Shown: piece after piece, positions 17,358 to 26,357 of the stretch
How the letters are laid out: the number at the start of each line of letters is the position of its first letter
Numbering within the stretch: position 1 is the first letter of the stretch
NCBI GenBank assembly: GCA_024743315.1
Contig: JANSWU010000003.1
Span: 186,001-250,000, forward strand
DNA length: 64,000 bases
Direction: 5' to 3'
From: Hyphomonadaceae bacterium
Lineage (GTDB): Bacteria > Pseudomonadota > Alphaproteobacteria > Caulobacterales > Hyphomonadaceae
The notes under the pieces: model-generated
The model's input: the letters and a program-made list of their open reading frames with translations, nothing else
Databases searched by the model: none
What the model was told of the DNA's origin: nothing
Position numbers and translations under genes: made by a program

Positions 17358-17927
17358 TCAAACTGCGCGCACGATTTCCTCGATCCATGGCAGGTGTTCG
17401 CGCCCGACAAAGATCTGATCATCAATCACATAGGTTGGCGCGCCGACAATTCCGGCGGCTTCGGCGCCCTCCTGGGCCTGATCAAGCGCCATCCTGGCAT
17501 CCGCTAAGTTGCCGGTGAGGCGCACGCCGCTTTCTTGAACAAGCGCCTGCACCACAGCCATATCGTCGAGATTGGCGTGCGCGTGCCAATACGCGTTAAA
17601 CGCGCCGCGGAGAAATGGCAGCGGATCGTTATCAACGAAGGCAAGCACGCCCAAAGCAAGATCTGTCGAGCCTTGGCGGGCCGGAAACACGAGATCGATG
17701 CCTTGCAGCGCAGCGTATTTGATCGCGAGCTTGCGCTGCGATTCCGCTCTCACCCGGCGATGGCTTTCGCCGACTGTTTCTTCCGTGCCGAGCTTCGGAA
17801 TGTCGCGTTCAACCGTTCGAAATGGTTTCCAGTCGATGGCAAGGTTCAAGCGCTCAGCGAGCGCCAAGGTTGGCGCCATGGCGAGATACGCGGCAGGTGA
17901 TTTGAAGTCGATAAAGACGGTCAGCAT
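17358..17927 (-). CDS. HCCA-isomerase/kappa-GST-like thioredoxin-fold protein
   Basis: 189 aa DsbA-fold protein of the 2-hydroxychromene-2-carboxylate isomerase type. FIDFKSPAAYLA at the N-terminus carries Ser-Pro where DsbA has CxxC, so it is not a disulfide oxidase. AGIVGAPTYVIDDQIFVGREHL contains the cis-Pro loop and the conserved end. Family members use glutathione for isomerisation or conjugation. The start overlaps the stop of the preceding paralogue by one base (TGATG), so the two are coupled. No naphthalene-degradation genes are present. Confidence 0.85.
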   Translation of the reverse strand: MLTVFIDFKSPAAYLAMAPTLALAERLNLAIDWKPFRTVERDIPKLGTEETVGESHRRVRAESQRKLAIKYAALQGIDLVFPARQGSTDLALGVLAFVDNDPLPFLRGAFNAYWHAHANLDDMAVVQALVQESGVRLTGNLADARMALDQAQEGAEAAGIVGAPTYVIDDQIFVGREHLPWIEEIVRAV

Positions 17928-18601
17928 CAGTCGATCTCGTAAGCAATGTCCGGCGCAGGGCCGACTCGGCCGCTGATCGCCCAGCGCAGATACGGGATGT
18001 GCTCTCGTCCGAAAAAGATTTCCTCCTCGAGCACATAGGAAGGTACGCCGTAAATGCCGTTCGGGTGAAATTGTGGCTGTAGTTCGTCGTGCAATTGTCG
18101 CCCCGCCCCGGCAGCGAAGTCGGCAAAGCCCGTAACCTCGACCCCGGCGGATCGCAAACAGCCTTCGACCACAGCAAGATTCTCAATATCCAGCTCTCGT
18201 CGCCAGAACGGCGGATAAACCGCCTCGAAATAATCCTCCAGACGATCTCTTGCCGTCTGCATTACCCAGAGAATGCCAATATTCGGCAAGCTTGAGTCCC
18301 AAATCTTTTCGGTGCCTTTCAGGATCAGACCCTGCCGTTCGGCATATCGGCGCGCATCCCGATAGGAATATCGAATAGCATTCCAGGTGCGCGGGCTGCG
18401 TCCTTTTGAGGAAACGACCTTGCCGTCTTTTTTCTCCGCAGAGCCGAGATAGCTGGGAATGTCGAGGGTCAGGGGTCGCCAATCGAACTTCACGCCGAGC
18501 TCACCCTCCAACGCCAATGTCGGCCGGATTGCGACAAACGCATACGGGCTCTTGATGTCGACATACACAATGAGAGGCGCTTCGCTTTCAAGCACGTGCA
18601 T
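17927..18601 (-). CDS. second HCCA-isomerase/kappa-GST-like protein
   Basis: 224 aa paralogue of the protein downstream. YVDIKSPYAFVAIRP at the N-terminus again has Ser-Pro in the active-site position, and GIYGVPSYVLEEEIFFGREHIPYL is the cis-Pro block. An extra ~35 residues sit after the first strand (DIPSYLGSAEKKDGK). The two proteins may form a heterodimer, since kappa-class enzymes are dimers and the genes are translationally coupled; this is inference. Start ATG 18601 has GGGAGG 11 bases upstream, slightly long. Confidence 0.82.
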   Translation of the reverse strand: MHVLESEAPLIVYVDIKSPYAFVAIRPTLALEGELGVKFDWRPLTLDIPSYLGSAEKKDGKVVSSKGRSPRTWNAIRYSYRDARRYAERQGLILKGTEKIWDSSLPNIGILWVMQTARDRLEDYFEAVYPPFWRRELDIENLAVVEGCLRSAGVEVTGFADFAAGAGRQLHDELQPQFHPNGIYGVPSYVLEEEIFFGREHIPYLRWAISGRVGPAPDIAYEID

Positions 18602-18795
18602 CGAAATATGGCCTCCCGCGAGAGTTTGTTACGATTTGAGCAGGCTAGCCCTAAATCAAGCGCGTTCGCTTCGCCATCCCTCATTGCGCTCGCGAATATT
18701 CACGACAAGGCCTGGTGTCGCCTGCGAGGCATTGATCAGATAGCGTTAATCCTAAGGGAGAAATTGGATTCCCGGTTTTTCATGATCGTTGACAC

Positions 18796-20655
18796 ATGGG
18801 TTCTATCGCTCGTTGCATGAGTGGCGGATTCTTGCAGGGGACCAAAACTCGCAGCGTTGAAGATCGTGGTCGGCGGATCGCGTTTTGGATCGCTTTGGTT
18901 GGATGGGCACAGACCAATACGATTTATGGTCTGTACGCTTATCATAATGAATTCACCTGGCTGCATCTGGTCCGGTACCTTTTCTATACCGTAACGCTTG
19001 GCGGGATTGCGGTTTCTGCGCACAAGAATTGGAATTTCAAGCTCATCAGAGCGCTCGGGTTTGGCGCGCTTTATTTCCATATGTGGGGCGTCGCCTTTTA
19101 TGATGCCTGGCAGGGCAATGGCTCTTTGATGAGCTTTCCGCCCTTGCTGTTCACGCCAATCTTCCTGGTCCTGATCTTGGGCTATCGGGCCCTGCTCTTC
19201 TTTGCCGCGGCACAAGCGGCCATGGTCTATATCTATGCCCGGGTCTACGTCGCGGATATTTATGGCTTCGATAAATCGGTCGTAAACACCGCTGAGCTGG
19301 GGGCGATTTTCGGCCTTGCCTCTGGTGTCTCGCTCATCATCCTCGCCATCGTCTCATATGCCCGCGAAAAAACCGATAAGCGCTTGTTGAAACTGATCCA
19401 GGAAACAGAACGCTTGGCGGCGGAGGACCCTCTAACCGGCCTATCGAACCGCCGATCCTTTATCCAAAGGGTCAACGGATTATGGAATGACCGTGTGCCG
19501 TTCACGGTGGCTTTCTTCGACCTCAACAAGTTCAAACCGCTGAATGATGAATATGGCCATGCGATTGGGGATGCTGTGCTGAAAGCCATCGGGCAACGTT
19601 TGCAGCGAAATCCCAATGTCATTGAAGCAGCCCGGTTTGGCGGAGATGAGTTCGCAGCGATCATTGAGGAAGACTTGCAAAGTCACGATCTCGATGAACG
19701 GATCAGGTGCTTGCACGCGGAGATCACCGCGCCGATTGAAGTCGAGTTCGGACAGGTCAGTGTCGGTGCTGCCATGGGCTTCGCCCGGGCCATGATTGAC
19801 GCCAAGAATGTCAGCAATCTCTTGCACGCCGCAGACACCGCGATGATGCGGTGCAAATCAAGTGGCGAGACGATTGCCAAGTTCGACCGCGCGCATGATC
19901 AGATTGGCTTATCAACGAATGTGATCTGCGAGAAGTTTCGCAAGGCGATAGATGAGGGCGAAATCAAGCCTGCCCTGCAACCCGTCGTGGACGCTACGAC
20001 AACGCGCGTCGTGGGGTATGAACTTCTGGCGCGCTGGCCGGACAGTGGATTGCCACGCGACCCCGGGCCTTTGGAATTCATTCCAATCGCTGAAAAACTC
20101 GGTTTGCTGAACCAGCTCTTATGGTCAACGATGGACCAGGCTCTGGCCTATCTGCAAGGCAGCAATGGCTTTCTAGCCATCAATGTATCGCCGTCGCAAT
20201 TGTCCAATTCCAAGTTCCTGATCGACCTCTTCAATATCGTTGATGCACACGCGTTCTCGACATCGCAGGTAGAGCTTGAGATCACCGAGCATGTCGCGTT
20301 TCGTAATCTTGAGGAGAACATCGTCGTCCTGACCAAAGCGCGCGAGCTTGGATTCCAGATCGTACTGGATGATTTCGGCTCCGGTTACGCTTCGCTGTCG
20401 CTGCTCGAACGATTGCCGCTGACCAAGATAAAACTGGACAAGAGCTTGATGGGCAATCTGAAAGAAGGCGGCGTGCTTAAAGCGGCCATTGATCTCGCCT
20501 CAACCCTTGGTTTTCAGAGCTGCATTGAAGGCATCGAAACCGAACGTGAAGCGCGCTTCGCCACAAAACAAGGTTGCGACCAAATGCAAGGCTATTGGTT
20601 CGGTCATCCTGAAATCATTCAGCTGAAAGATCCCTCGCTGCGCGTTGCCTCATGA
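18796..20655 (+). CDS. membrane GGDEF-EAL protein
   Basis: 619 aa. Residues 25-190 contain about six hydrophobic helices forming an integral-membrane sensor of unknown ligand. GGDEF domain: DPLTGLSNRR, FDLNKFKPLND and intact GGDEF (ARFGGDEFAA); the I-site is absent. EAL domain: YELLARW, INVSPSQL, LEITEH, LDDFGSGYAS, KIKLDKS and EGIETE, so every catalytic acid is kept. Both synthesis and breakdown of c-di-GMP are possible. ATG 18796 and ATG 18817 are both candidates; neither has a good ribosome site, so the start is uncertain. Monocistronic. Confidence 0.92.
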   Translation: MGSIARCMSGGFLQGTKTRSVEDRGRRIAFWIALVGWAQTNTIYGLYAYHNEFTWLHLVRYLFYTVTLGGIAVSAHKNWNFKLIRALGFGALYFHMWGVAFYDAWQGNGSLMSFPPLLFTPIFLVLILGYRALLFFAAAQAAMVYIYARVYVADIYGFDKSVVNTAELGAIFGLASGVSLIILAIVSYAREKTDKRLLKLIQETERLAAEDPLTGLSNRRSFIQRVNGLWNDRVPFTVAFFDLNKFKPLNDEYGHAIGDAVLKAIGQRLQRNPNVIEAARFGGDEFAAIIEEDLQSHDLDERIRCLHAEITAPIEVEFGQVSVGAAMGFARAMIDAKNVSNLLHAADTAMMRCKSSGETIAKFDRAHDQIGLSTNVICEKFRKAIDEGEIKPALQPVVDATTTRVVGYELLARWPDSGLPRDPGPLEFIPIAEKLGLLNQLLWSTMDQALAYLQGSNGFLAINVSPSQLSNSKFLIDLFNIVDAHAFSTSQVELEITEHVAFRNLEENIVVLTKARELGFQIVLDDFGSGYASLSLLERLPLTKIKLDKSLMGNLKEGGVLKAAIDLASTLGFQSCIEGIETEREARFATKQGCDQMQGYWFGHPEIIQLKDPSLRVAS

Positions 20656-20746
20656 CCTTGAAGGCGAGCACGCTGCGAGACTGAAACTGAGCGCTTGCCA
20701 TGATGCGAATGCCCCTCCTATTTAACCCAAGCTTGGAGGTCGCAGC

Positions 20747-21172
20747 ATGCTCGAAACCATTCGCAATTTCGGACAAGATGGCGCTGTGCTGCTAATGGGA
20801 ATAGCGGTTGGGGCGGCCTGGATCGTCGCAATTGTCGCTCCAAATACATCTTATGATCACCTCAATGATGACGAAGCCGAAGATCATGTCCGGGAGCTGC
20901 TCAAGTCGGCCTCGGATCCGATTGCGGTTCTGTTGCTGGTCGCCGCCGGGCTGGCCATTCTTGGCAGCGCCCTGATCGCTGGCATCAGTGCTCTGATCGC
21001 AGCTTTTGGCTTTTTCACCAATCGCTGGACGCTCGCTGGCATTAAGGCAAAAGATGGCAAGACCGATCACCAGAAACCAGGAAAAACTCAGCGTATCCTG
21101 GCGGTCAGCCTTACCTTGATCTTCAGCTTGGTCGCAGCAGCAGGCGCTGGGCTTGCCGTTTTCGGACTTTAG
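20747..21172 (+). CDS. small integral membrane protein, unknown
   Basis: 141 aa with three predicted helices (about 12-31, 63-87 and 118-140) and an acidic segment between the first two (YDHLNDDEAEDHVRELL). No known family recognised. GGAGGTCGCAGC precedes ATG, a good ribosome site. Shares TTAG at its 3' end with the convergent TPR lipoprotein. Confidence 0.75.
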   Translation: MLETIRNFGQDGAVLLMGIAVGAAWIVAIVAPNTSYDHLNDDEAEDHVRELLKSASDPIAVLLLVAAGLAILGSALIAGISALIAAFGFFTNRWTLAGIKAKDGKTDHQKPGKTQRILAVSLTLIFSLVAAAGAGLAVFGL

Positions 21173-22251
21173 GAGTCCGGTTGCGATTCAGCTGGCTCTT
21201 CAACCGGTGCCCATGGCGCCGTCAATTCTTCCAGCACTTCCAGATCAGCGCGCTGATTGGACAGTTTGCGCAAAGCCTTGAGGAAGTCTCCGCCTGCGGT
21301 CACCCCATCGGCACTGTATTTCACCGACAGTTCGACCGCTTTGGCATAATGACCCTGGGCGGTTTGGAAGTCCGAGGTCGCTTCGGCACAAGCGCCAAGA
21401 TTGTGAATCACGGCAGGCGCTTCTGGATACTCTTCTGCCATTCCCGTCCACATCGCGCAGGAGGTGAAGGGGTCTTTTTTGGAAATATCCAGGGCTTGTT
21501 CGAAGCGTGGATCGGCCCGAACCACCGGATCCAGCGGTTCCGTCACGAAGGTTGCGCGAACGGTAGCATTGCGCGGCGCGATATCGCGGCGGATCGGCCC
21601 GAGTGTTTCAAACAAAGCATCACGGACAAGATCGGCCGGCGCGTCGAGACCCGCGAACCCAATCGAATTGTACCCTGCCAAGCCATGCCTACGACGCTTC
21701 TTTTTCAACTTCTTGTTGAATTCGCCGTCATAAACCCCCGTTTCATAACAGGTTTCCCGACTCGAGGCGCCGCCATAAGAGCCTGAGAATACGACTTCGC
21801 CTGTATCGGCATCGACCAAGCGCGGGTGTGCGCTGACGGACACACGTTCTTCGACACACAATTCCTCAACATCGACGCGCGTTTCGCAATCGAACAAGCC
21901 ATCCCATTCGATGCATTTGCTGGTCGTGCGGTGATATTCGCTCCAGTCATAGCCGTCGATATCGACATGGCCGGTATAGGTGCCTGCCGGAGTTTCTCCG
22001 GGCACCCCATAAGAGAAGTCAGCGAGCGTAAACCATTGCTCGCCATCAAACACCGTGTTGGTGATCATCGCTTCGAACTGGCGCGCGTACCAGCGGCCGG
22101 CAGGACCCCTGAAACGATCAACTTGCACAGTGCGGGTTTCAGCGGCCGCGATGCTTGCAGGCATGAGCCGGGCTTCATAATTGATACCAGGCGTGGTGCA
22201 GGCGGCGGCGCCGGTGAGGGCGAGCGAGCTTGCAATTAGCGACTTCTTCAT
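21169..22251 (-). CDS. exported lipoprotein-like protein with TPR-like C-terminus
   Basis: 360 aa. Signal peptide with a cysteine in LTGAAACTT (imperfect lipobox, Ala at -3). The middle part (about 40-250) has the pattern of CsgG/LpoB-like periplasmic proteins: alternating strands, WYARQFEAMITNTVF, and three Cys pairs (KCIEWDGLFDC, ELCVEER, ETCYETG). Residues 265-345 contain helix pairs like TPR repeats (ICHN-type AVIHNLGACAEATSDF, AQGHYAKAVELSV). Function unknown; an envelope assembly role is a guess. ATG 22251 is nine bases from AAAGGG; ATG 22260 is too close to it. Confidence 0.72.
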   Translation of the reverse strand: MKKSLIASSLALTGAAACTTPGINYEARLMPASIAAAETRTVQVDRFRGPAGRWYARQFEAMITNTVFDGEQWFTLADFSYGVPGETPAGTYTGHVDIDGYDWSEYHRTTSKCIEWDGLFDCETRVDVEELCVEERVSVSAHPRLVDADTGEVVFSGSYGGASSRETCYETGVYDGEFNKKLKKKRRRHGLAGYNSIGFAGLDAPADLVRDALFETLGPIRRDIAPRNATVRATFVTEPLDPVVRADPRFEQALDISKKDPFTSCAMWTGMAEEYPEAPAVIHNLGACAEATSDFQTAQGHYAKAVELSVKYSADGVTAGGDFLKALRKLSNQRADLEVLEELTAPWAPVEEPAESQPDS

Positions 22252-22414
22252 GGCTTTCATCCCTTTAGCCTGCCTCGCACCTAAAGCCGAAACGCCTGAA
22301 TAGTGTCTGAATACATTAGGAAAATTAAAGGGCAGAATCTTGCCGCAGGGTGAGCCTTGCGAGCGCGCGGTCGAACTCGCACATAGCTGAGCAACTGAAT
22401 AAAGGGATTACTCC

Positions 22415-23527
22415 ATGTCCGATACAGCGCCGCTTTTTGAACCCTATACGATGCGTGGCCTGACCATTCCGAACCGGGTGGTCATGGCCCCAATGACTCG
22501 GTCCTTCTCTCCCGGTGGGGTCCCCGGAGAGAATGTCGCAGACTATTATGCGCGCCGCGGCGAAGCAGATGTCGGCCTGATTATTACCGAAGGAACAACT
22601 GTGGATCGGGGCGGCGCGTCAAACGATCCGAAAGTACCAAACTTTCACAAGGACGACGCGCTCGCCGGATGGTCCAATGTGGTCGAGGCGGTGCATAAGA
22701 CGCCCGGCAAGATCGCCCCGCAGCTTTGGCATGTCGGAATGATGCGCAAGCCGGGCACAGGTCCGGATCCTGACGCCGTTTCGGACAGTCCGTCAGGTCG
22801 CACCCACAAAGGCAAGCAAGTCCAACCCGAACCGAGCGAGAGCGAAGTTGCGGATATGGTCATGGCCTATGCCAATGCGGCCGGCGAAGCGAAACGGCTC
22901 GGCTTCGACGCTATCGAGATTCATGGTGCGCACGGCTACCTGATCGATGAATTCTTCTGGAACGTGATGAACACGCGCGAAGACAAATATGGCGGCGACC
23001 TGCCTGAGCGGGCGACATTTGCGGGCGAAATCATCAAGGAATGCCGCAAGCAGGTTGGAGATGATATGCCAATCATCTTGCGCTTCTCACAGTGGAAGCA
23101 GCAAGAATACACCGCCCGCCTGGCCGAAACCCCGCAAGAACTGGAAGCCTTCCTACAAGTCTTCGCTGATGCCGGCGTTGACGCCCTGCATGCAAGCCAA
23201 CGTCGCTGGTGGGAAGCAGAATTCCCAGAAGTCGACGGCAATGAAGGGCTCAATCTTGCGGGTTGGTGCAAAAAGCTGACAGGTCTGACCTCGATCACCG
23301 TCGGATCTGTCGGTCTGTCATCAGACTTTATCGGAGCCTTCCAAGGACAAGGCTCGAAGACCCGCGCCATTTCGGATGTGATCGAACGCTTGGATAAGGG
23401 CGAGTTTGATCTTGTCGCGGTCGGACGGGCGCTCCTACAGGATCCGTACTGGGCGCAGAAGATCAAAGACGGTCGCACCGAAGAGCTTACCGACTATGAT
23501 GCAAAAGCTTTGGCCACGCTGTACTAG
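22415..23527 (+). CDS. old yellow enzyme-family NADH:flavin oxidoreductase
   Basis: 370 aa FMN TIM-barrel ene-reductase. NRVVMAPMTRS (FMN contact), APQLWHVGM (Trp/His), and IHGAHGYLIDEFFWNVMNTREDKYGG is split over the active-site region: His-Ala-His gives the His-His substrate-anion pair. The end VGRALLQDPYWAQKI is the phosphate-binding loop. Reduces alpha,beta-unsaturated carbonyls or nitro compounds; substrate unknown. AAGGGATTACTCC before ATG. It stands alone; the divergent neighbour is the TPR-like lipoprotein. Confidence 0.9.
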   Translation: MSDTAPLFEPYTMRGLTIPNRVVMAPMTRSFSPGGVPGENVADYYARRGEADVGLIITEGTTVDRGGASNDPKVPNFHKDDALAGWSNVVEAVHKTPGKIAPQLWHVGMMRKPGTGPDPDAVSDSPSGRTHKGKQVQPEPSESEVADMVMAYANAAGEAKRLGFDAIEIHGAHGYLIDEFFWNVMNTREDKYGGDLPERATFAGEIIKECRKQVGDDMPIILRFSQWKQQEYTARLAETPQELEAFLQVFADAGVDALHASQRRWWEAEFPEVDGNEGLNLAGWCKKLTGLTSITVGSVGLSSDFIGAFQGQGSKTRAISDVIERLDKGEFDLVAVGRALLQDPYWAQKIKDGRTEELTDYDAKALATLY

Positions 23528-23611
23528 AACCGTCTAAAAGTGCGACAGTTTTGTAAGTGAACCAATTGGGGCCTCGGCGCGTAGACAGAGCAAATAAGAA
23601 AGCTCTCTCCC

Positions 23612-24154
23612 ATGCGTTTGTCTCGTCTCTTTGCTCCTACATTTGCTGTCGCCACCAGCGCTGCGGTGGCAACTGGATGCGTCTCCGGTCCGGAACTCCA
23701 GGAATTTGACGACGCGCCACGTCAACTTGTCCTGGAGGATTATTTCCTGGGTCAAACGACGGCTTATGGCGTCTTTGAAGATCGGTTCGGCAAAGTGCGC
23801 CGCAGCTTCAAAGTGGACATTACAGGCACACTGGAAGACGGCGTCCTGACGCTGGATGAACGCTTCTTTTATGATGATGGCGAGCGCGACACGCGCGTTT
23901 GGGAGATTGAAGTCCTCGGTGATGGACAATATCGCGGCACCGCTGGCGATGTTCCCGGGTATGCGCAGGGCAGCGTCGTCGGAAATGCCTTTAACTGGAA
24001 ATACAAAGTCGATCTGAAGGTCGGTGACAGCACCTGGAATGTCGGGTTCGATGACTGGATGTATCTTCTCGAAGACAATGTCTTGCTCAATCGCGCTTAT
24101 GTCACCCGGTTTGGCGTTCGCATTGGCGAAGTGACCATCGCGTTCCAGAAATAG
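23612..24154 (+). CDS. DUF3833-family lipoprotein
   Basis: 180 aa. Signal peptide ending in the lipobox VATGC, so lipid-anchored. The remaining part matches what I know of DUF3833: a lipocalin-like beta sheet with LEDYFLGQTTAYGVFEDRFGK, LDERFFYDDGERDTRVWEI, WKYKVDLKV and DDWMYLLEDNVLLNRA. The biochemical role is unknown. It often lies near lipid-modifying genes; here Coq4 and a desaturase follow on the same strand within 1.3 kb. Ribosome site weak. Confidence 0.85.
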   Translation: MRLSRLFAPTFAVATSAAVATGCVSGPELQEFDDAPRQLVLEDYFLGQTTAYGVFEDRFGKVRRSFKVDITGTLEDGVLTLDERFFYDDGERDTRVWEIEVLGDGQYRGTAGDVPGYAQGSVVGNAFNWKYKVDLKVGDSTWNVGFDDWMYLLEDNVLLNRAYVTRFGVRIGEVTIAFQK

Positions 24155-24204
24155 ACACAGCGACCGCCTCGACCTAAGCTGGTATCAGCGAAAGGGAGAT
24201 GCTC

Positions 24205-25248
24205 ATGCACCGCTCACAACTGGCAGAACTATTTCGGACCGCTGTGGGCCAATCCATTGATGTGACTCAGCTCAAACAACTGACCGCTTCGATCAAGGCG
24301 GCCGGCACCAGAGCGTCACCGGAGACGCGGATTGCTCTGGCGGCAGAGCTCGCGCACGCCGCCTTTATGGCCCCGGACCGGGTCGCGCAGGTCTATGATG
24401 CGATCACGGAAACCTGGCTAGACCGCGTGCTTGATGCTCCCCCAGTCAACACACTCGATCGCCCAAGCGAAGTCGTTCCGGCGGGCCTTTGGGACTCATT
24501 CTGGGCGATTGTCGAAGATGCTGCCGACGGCAAATTGGATGCGCTTGCAATCACCGAGCGGACGGCGGCGCTCGGCGGAGAGATGTCACCGGCATTCGTG
24601 CAACGGGTGGCTGAAATGTCCTACACGTATCCAGGCATCAAGCAGGCGGCGGCGCAGGACATGCCGAGCAAGATCGAGCTGGGTACTCTTGCACAGCAAC
24701 CACCTGGATCGCTCGGCGGCTTGTTTCACCAGCTGATTGTTGAAAACAAGTTTGATCTCGAAGTCCTCGACCGCAGCGAAATCGGGCTCTCGGAACTGCC
24801 CGTGCCCTTGGCCTATCTCAATACGCGAATTCTACAAGCGCACGATCTCTGGCATATCACGGCTGGATACGAGACAACTGCGTTGCACGAAATCGCCTTG
24901 TCGGGATTCCAGATGGCGCAGTTCGGGCACAATTACTCAGCGCAATTTCTGGCAATTGTTGCTGCCGTTGGGGCGATCTCCCCGGCTGCCGGATATCGAG
25001 TTTTGATCGACACCATAACGACATCCTGGGCGCATGGCCGGGAAACTTATCCAATGATGTTGATCCCCTGGGAAGCCGTCTGGCACAAATCCGCCGATGA
25101 GATACGCGCGCTTTACAATATCAAAGAATATGAGCGCCCGTATCGGGCCGACTTAATTGAGCGGACCGCTCCGATTGCCAAACTCATGCGTCAAGCGAAA
25201 GCGCTTTTGGCTCGGTTCAGGTCGACACGGACACACGTACCCGGATAA
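24205..25248 (+). CDS. coq4: Coq4-family ubiquinone biosynthesis protein
   Basis: 347 aa. Coq4 proteins bind Zn or another metal through HDxxHx11E and carry out decarboxylation/hydroxylation at ring carbon C1 in ubiquinone synthesis. The motif is exact here: HDLWH then E eleven residues later (TAGYETTALHE). Flanking blocks PPGSLGGLFHQLIVENKFD, MAQFGHN and ETYPMMLIPWEAVWHKS also fit. The N-terminal 130 residues are extra relative to the ~220-residue core of many Coq4 proteins. ATG 24205 has GGGAG six bases upstream, better than ATG 24199. Confidence 0.87.
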   Translation: MHRSQLAELFRTAVGQSIDVTQLKQLTASIKAAGTRASPETRIALAAELAHAAFMAPDRVAQVYDAITETWLDRVLDAPPVNTLDRPSEVVPAGLWDSFWAIVEDAADGKLDALAITERTAALGGEMSPAFVQRVAEMSYTYPGIKQAAAQDMPSKIELGTLAQQPPGSLGGLFHQLIVENKFDLEVLDRSEIGLSELPVPLAYLNTRILQAHDLWHITAGYETTALHEIALSGFQMAQFGHNYSAQFLAIVAAVGAISPAAGYRVLIDTITTSWAHGRETYPMMLIPWEAVWHKSADEIRALYNIKEYERPYRADLIERTAPIAKLMRQAKALLARFRSTRTHVPG

Positions 25249-25284
25249 AGTTGACGCCGGCGTCATTTTCTGAGATGTTTCAGC

Positions 25285-25479
25285 ATGATCCAGGTGCTCA
25301 AGACAATTTTCTATTTCGGTCCCTTGCTCTTCGGGTTCGGGTTTCTGACGCCTTTGGTCAGCCAATCGATTGTTGCGGTCGGGTGGACGCCGCCCTTCGG
25401 ACTCACGCCGCTGGTGACAGGCTTGCTGATCGGCGGCACACTTGGCATCATCGCCCAAATCCGAGGACGCTGGATATGA
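25285..25479 (+). CDS. 64-residue membrane protein coupled to a desaturase
   Basis: Two hydrophobic helices (about 5-25 and 40-58) with a short loop containing VGWTPPFGLTP and a basic end (QIRGRW). Its stop overlaps the next start as ATGA (25476-25479), so translation is likely coupled to the fatty-acid desaturase. Could be an accessory or assembly subunit; no family recognised. The longer overlapping frame from 25251 that reads through into the desaturase is not the real start. Ribosome site weak. Confidence 0.7.
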   Translation: MIQVLKTIFYFGPLLFGFGFLTPLVSQSIVAVGWTPPFGLTPLVTGLLIGGTLGIIAQIRGRWI

Positions 25480-26351
25480 GTCCGACCCAAGACCTGTCGC
25501 ATATGTCCGAGGCTGAATTGCTGCGCATGGAGCGCGAAATCGCCGCGCGCCATATCGACAAGTTCCCCTATTTCGCGGTGTTTTGGGCATTCTCAAATTT
25601 CTTCGTCTGGCTCAGCCTGTGGCCGCTCGTGTTTCTTGGCATCATCCCGCTCTGGCTTGGATTCATAATCGCCACGGTCAATATCACCCTGTCCTATTTG
25701 CCGAGCCATGAAGCGCAGCACGACATTATTGCCAAGCCGGGGACGAAGCTGCGCTGGCTGAACCAGCTGGTCGGACATATTTCCATTATCCCGCTCGTGT
25801 TGCCTTATCGTGTCGCCAAGTACACGCATATGGAGCACCACAAGCACGCCAATAATCCTGAAAAAGACCCTGATTATGCGACGCATGCGAACGGGCCGCT
25901 CGATGCAATCTGGAAGAGCCTCTATTACCGCCAGCCCCGCGCCAAAGGCGGGTTGAATGCTTATGGTGAGGCGCTGCATCGGATTGGACGTTCTGACGTA
26001 GTCCTTGATGGCGTGATCTATCAGATCGTGCATTTCGGGATCTTGTTTGCGCTGGCTTGGTCCGGATATGCACTTGAGGCTGCCCTGCTCTGGTGGCTGC
26101 CCCGGCATATCGGTCTGACTTATATTCAATACTATCTGAGCTGGGCACCGCATCATCCCGGTGACAAGAGTGGCCGCTATCGCGATACGCGCAGCTTCCG
26201 GTCGATCCTTGGCAATATTGGTTCGCTCGGTATGCAGTATCACATCGTGCACCACCTGCACCCGCGCATTCCGCTCTATCGAACGCCGAAAGCCTATTGG
26301 GAAATGAAGCCGATCCTCGAAGCGCGTGGCTGCGATGTTGAGGCGCTCTAG
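25476..26351 (+). CDS. membrane fatty-acid desaturase/hydroxylase
   Basis: 291 aa membrane di-iron enzyme. The three histidine boxes are present: SHEAQHD (HxxxH), HMEHHKHAN (HxxHH) and YHIVHHLHP (HxxHH), between four hydrophobic segments. The family introduces double bonds or hydroxyls in acyl lipids or carotenoids using O2; the box spacing is closest to the acyl-lipid/beta-carotene-hydroxylase-like group, but substrate is not certain. ATG 25476 overlaps the stop of the small membrane protein. Convergent with an alpha/beta hydrolase, 6 bp apart. Confidence 0.88.
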   Translation: MSPTQDLSHMSEAELLRMEREIAARHIDKFPYFAVFWAFSNFFVWLSLWPLVFLGIIPLWLGFIIATVNITLSYLPSHEAQHDIIAKPGTKLRWLNQLVGHISIIPLVLPYRVAKYTHMEHHKHANNPEKDPDYATHANGPLDAIWKSLYYRQPRAKGGLNAYGEALHRIGRSDVVLDGVIYQIVHFGILFALAWSGYALEAALLWWLPRHIGLTYIQYYLSWAPHHPGDKSGRYRDTRSFRSILGNIGSLGMQYHIVHHLHPRIPLYRTPKAYWEMKPILEARGCDVEAL

Positions 26352-26357
26352 GCCTTC

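Noticed and set aside
18781-18819. Short ORF ending in ATGA at an alternative GGDEF-EAL start
   Set aside because: Its AAGGGAG is about 22 bases away from the ATG, too far for a ribosome site; likely chance.
25251-25475. 75-residue N-terminal extension of the desaturase frame
   Set aside because: Unlike desaturases, overlaps the small membrane protein, and ATG 25476 has the ATGA coupling.
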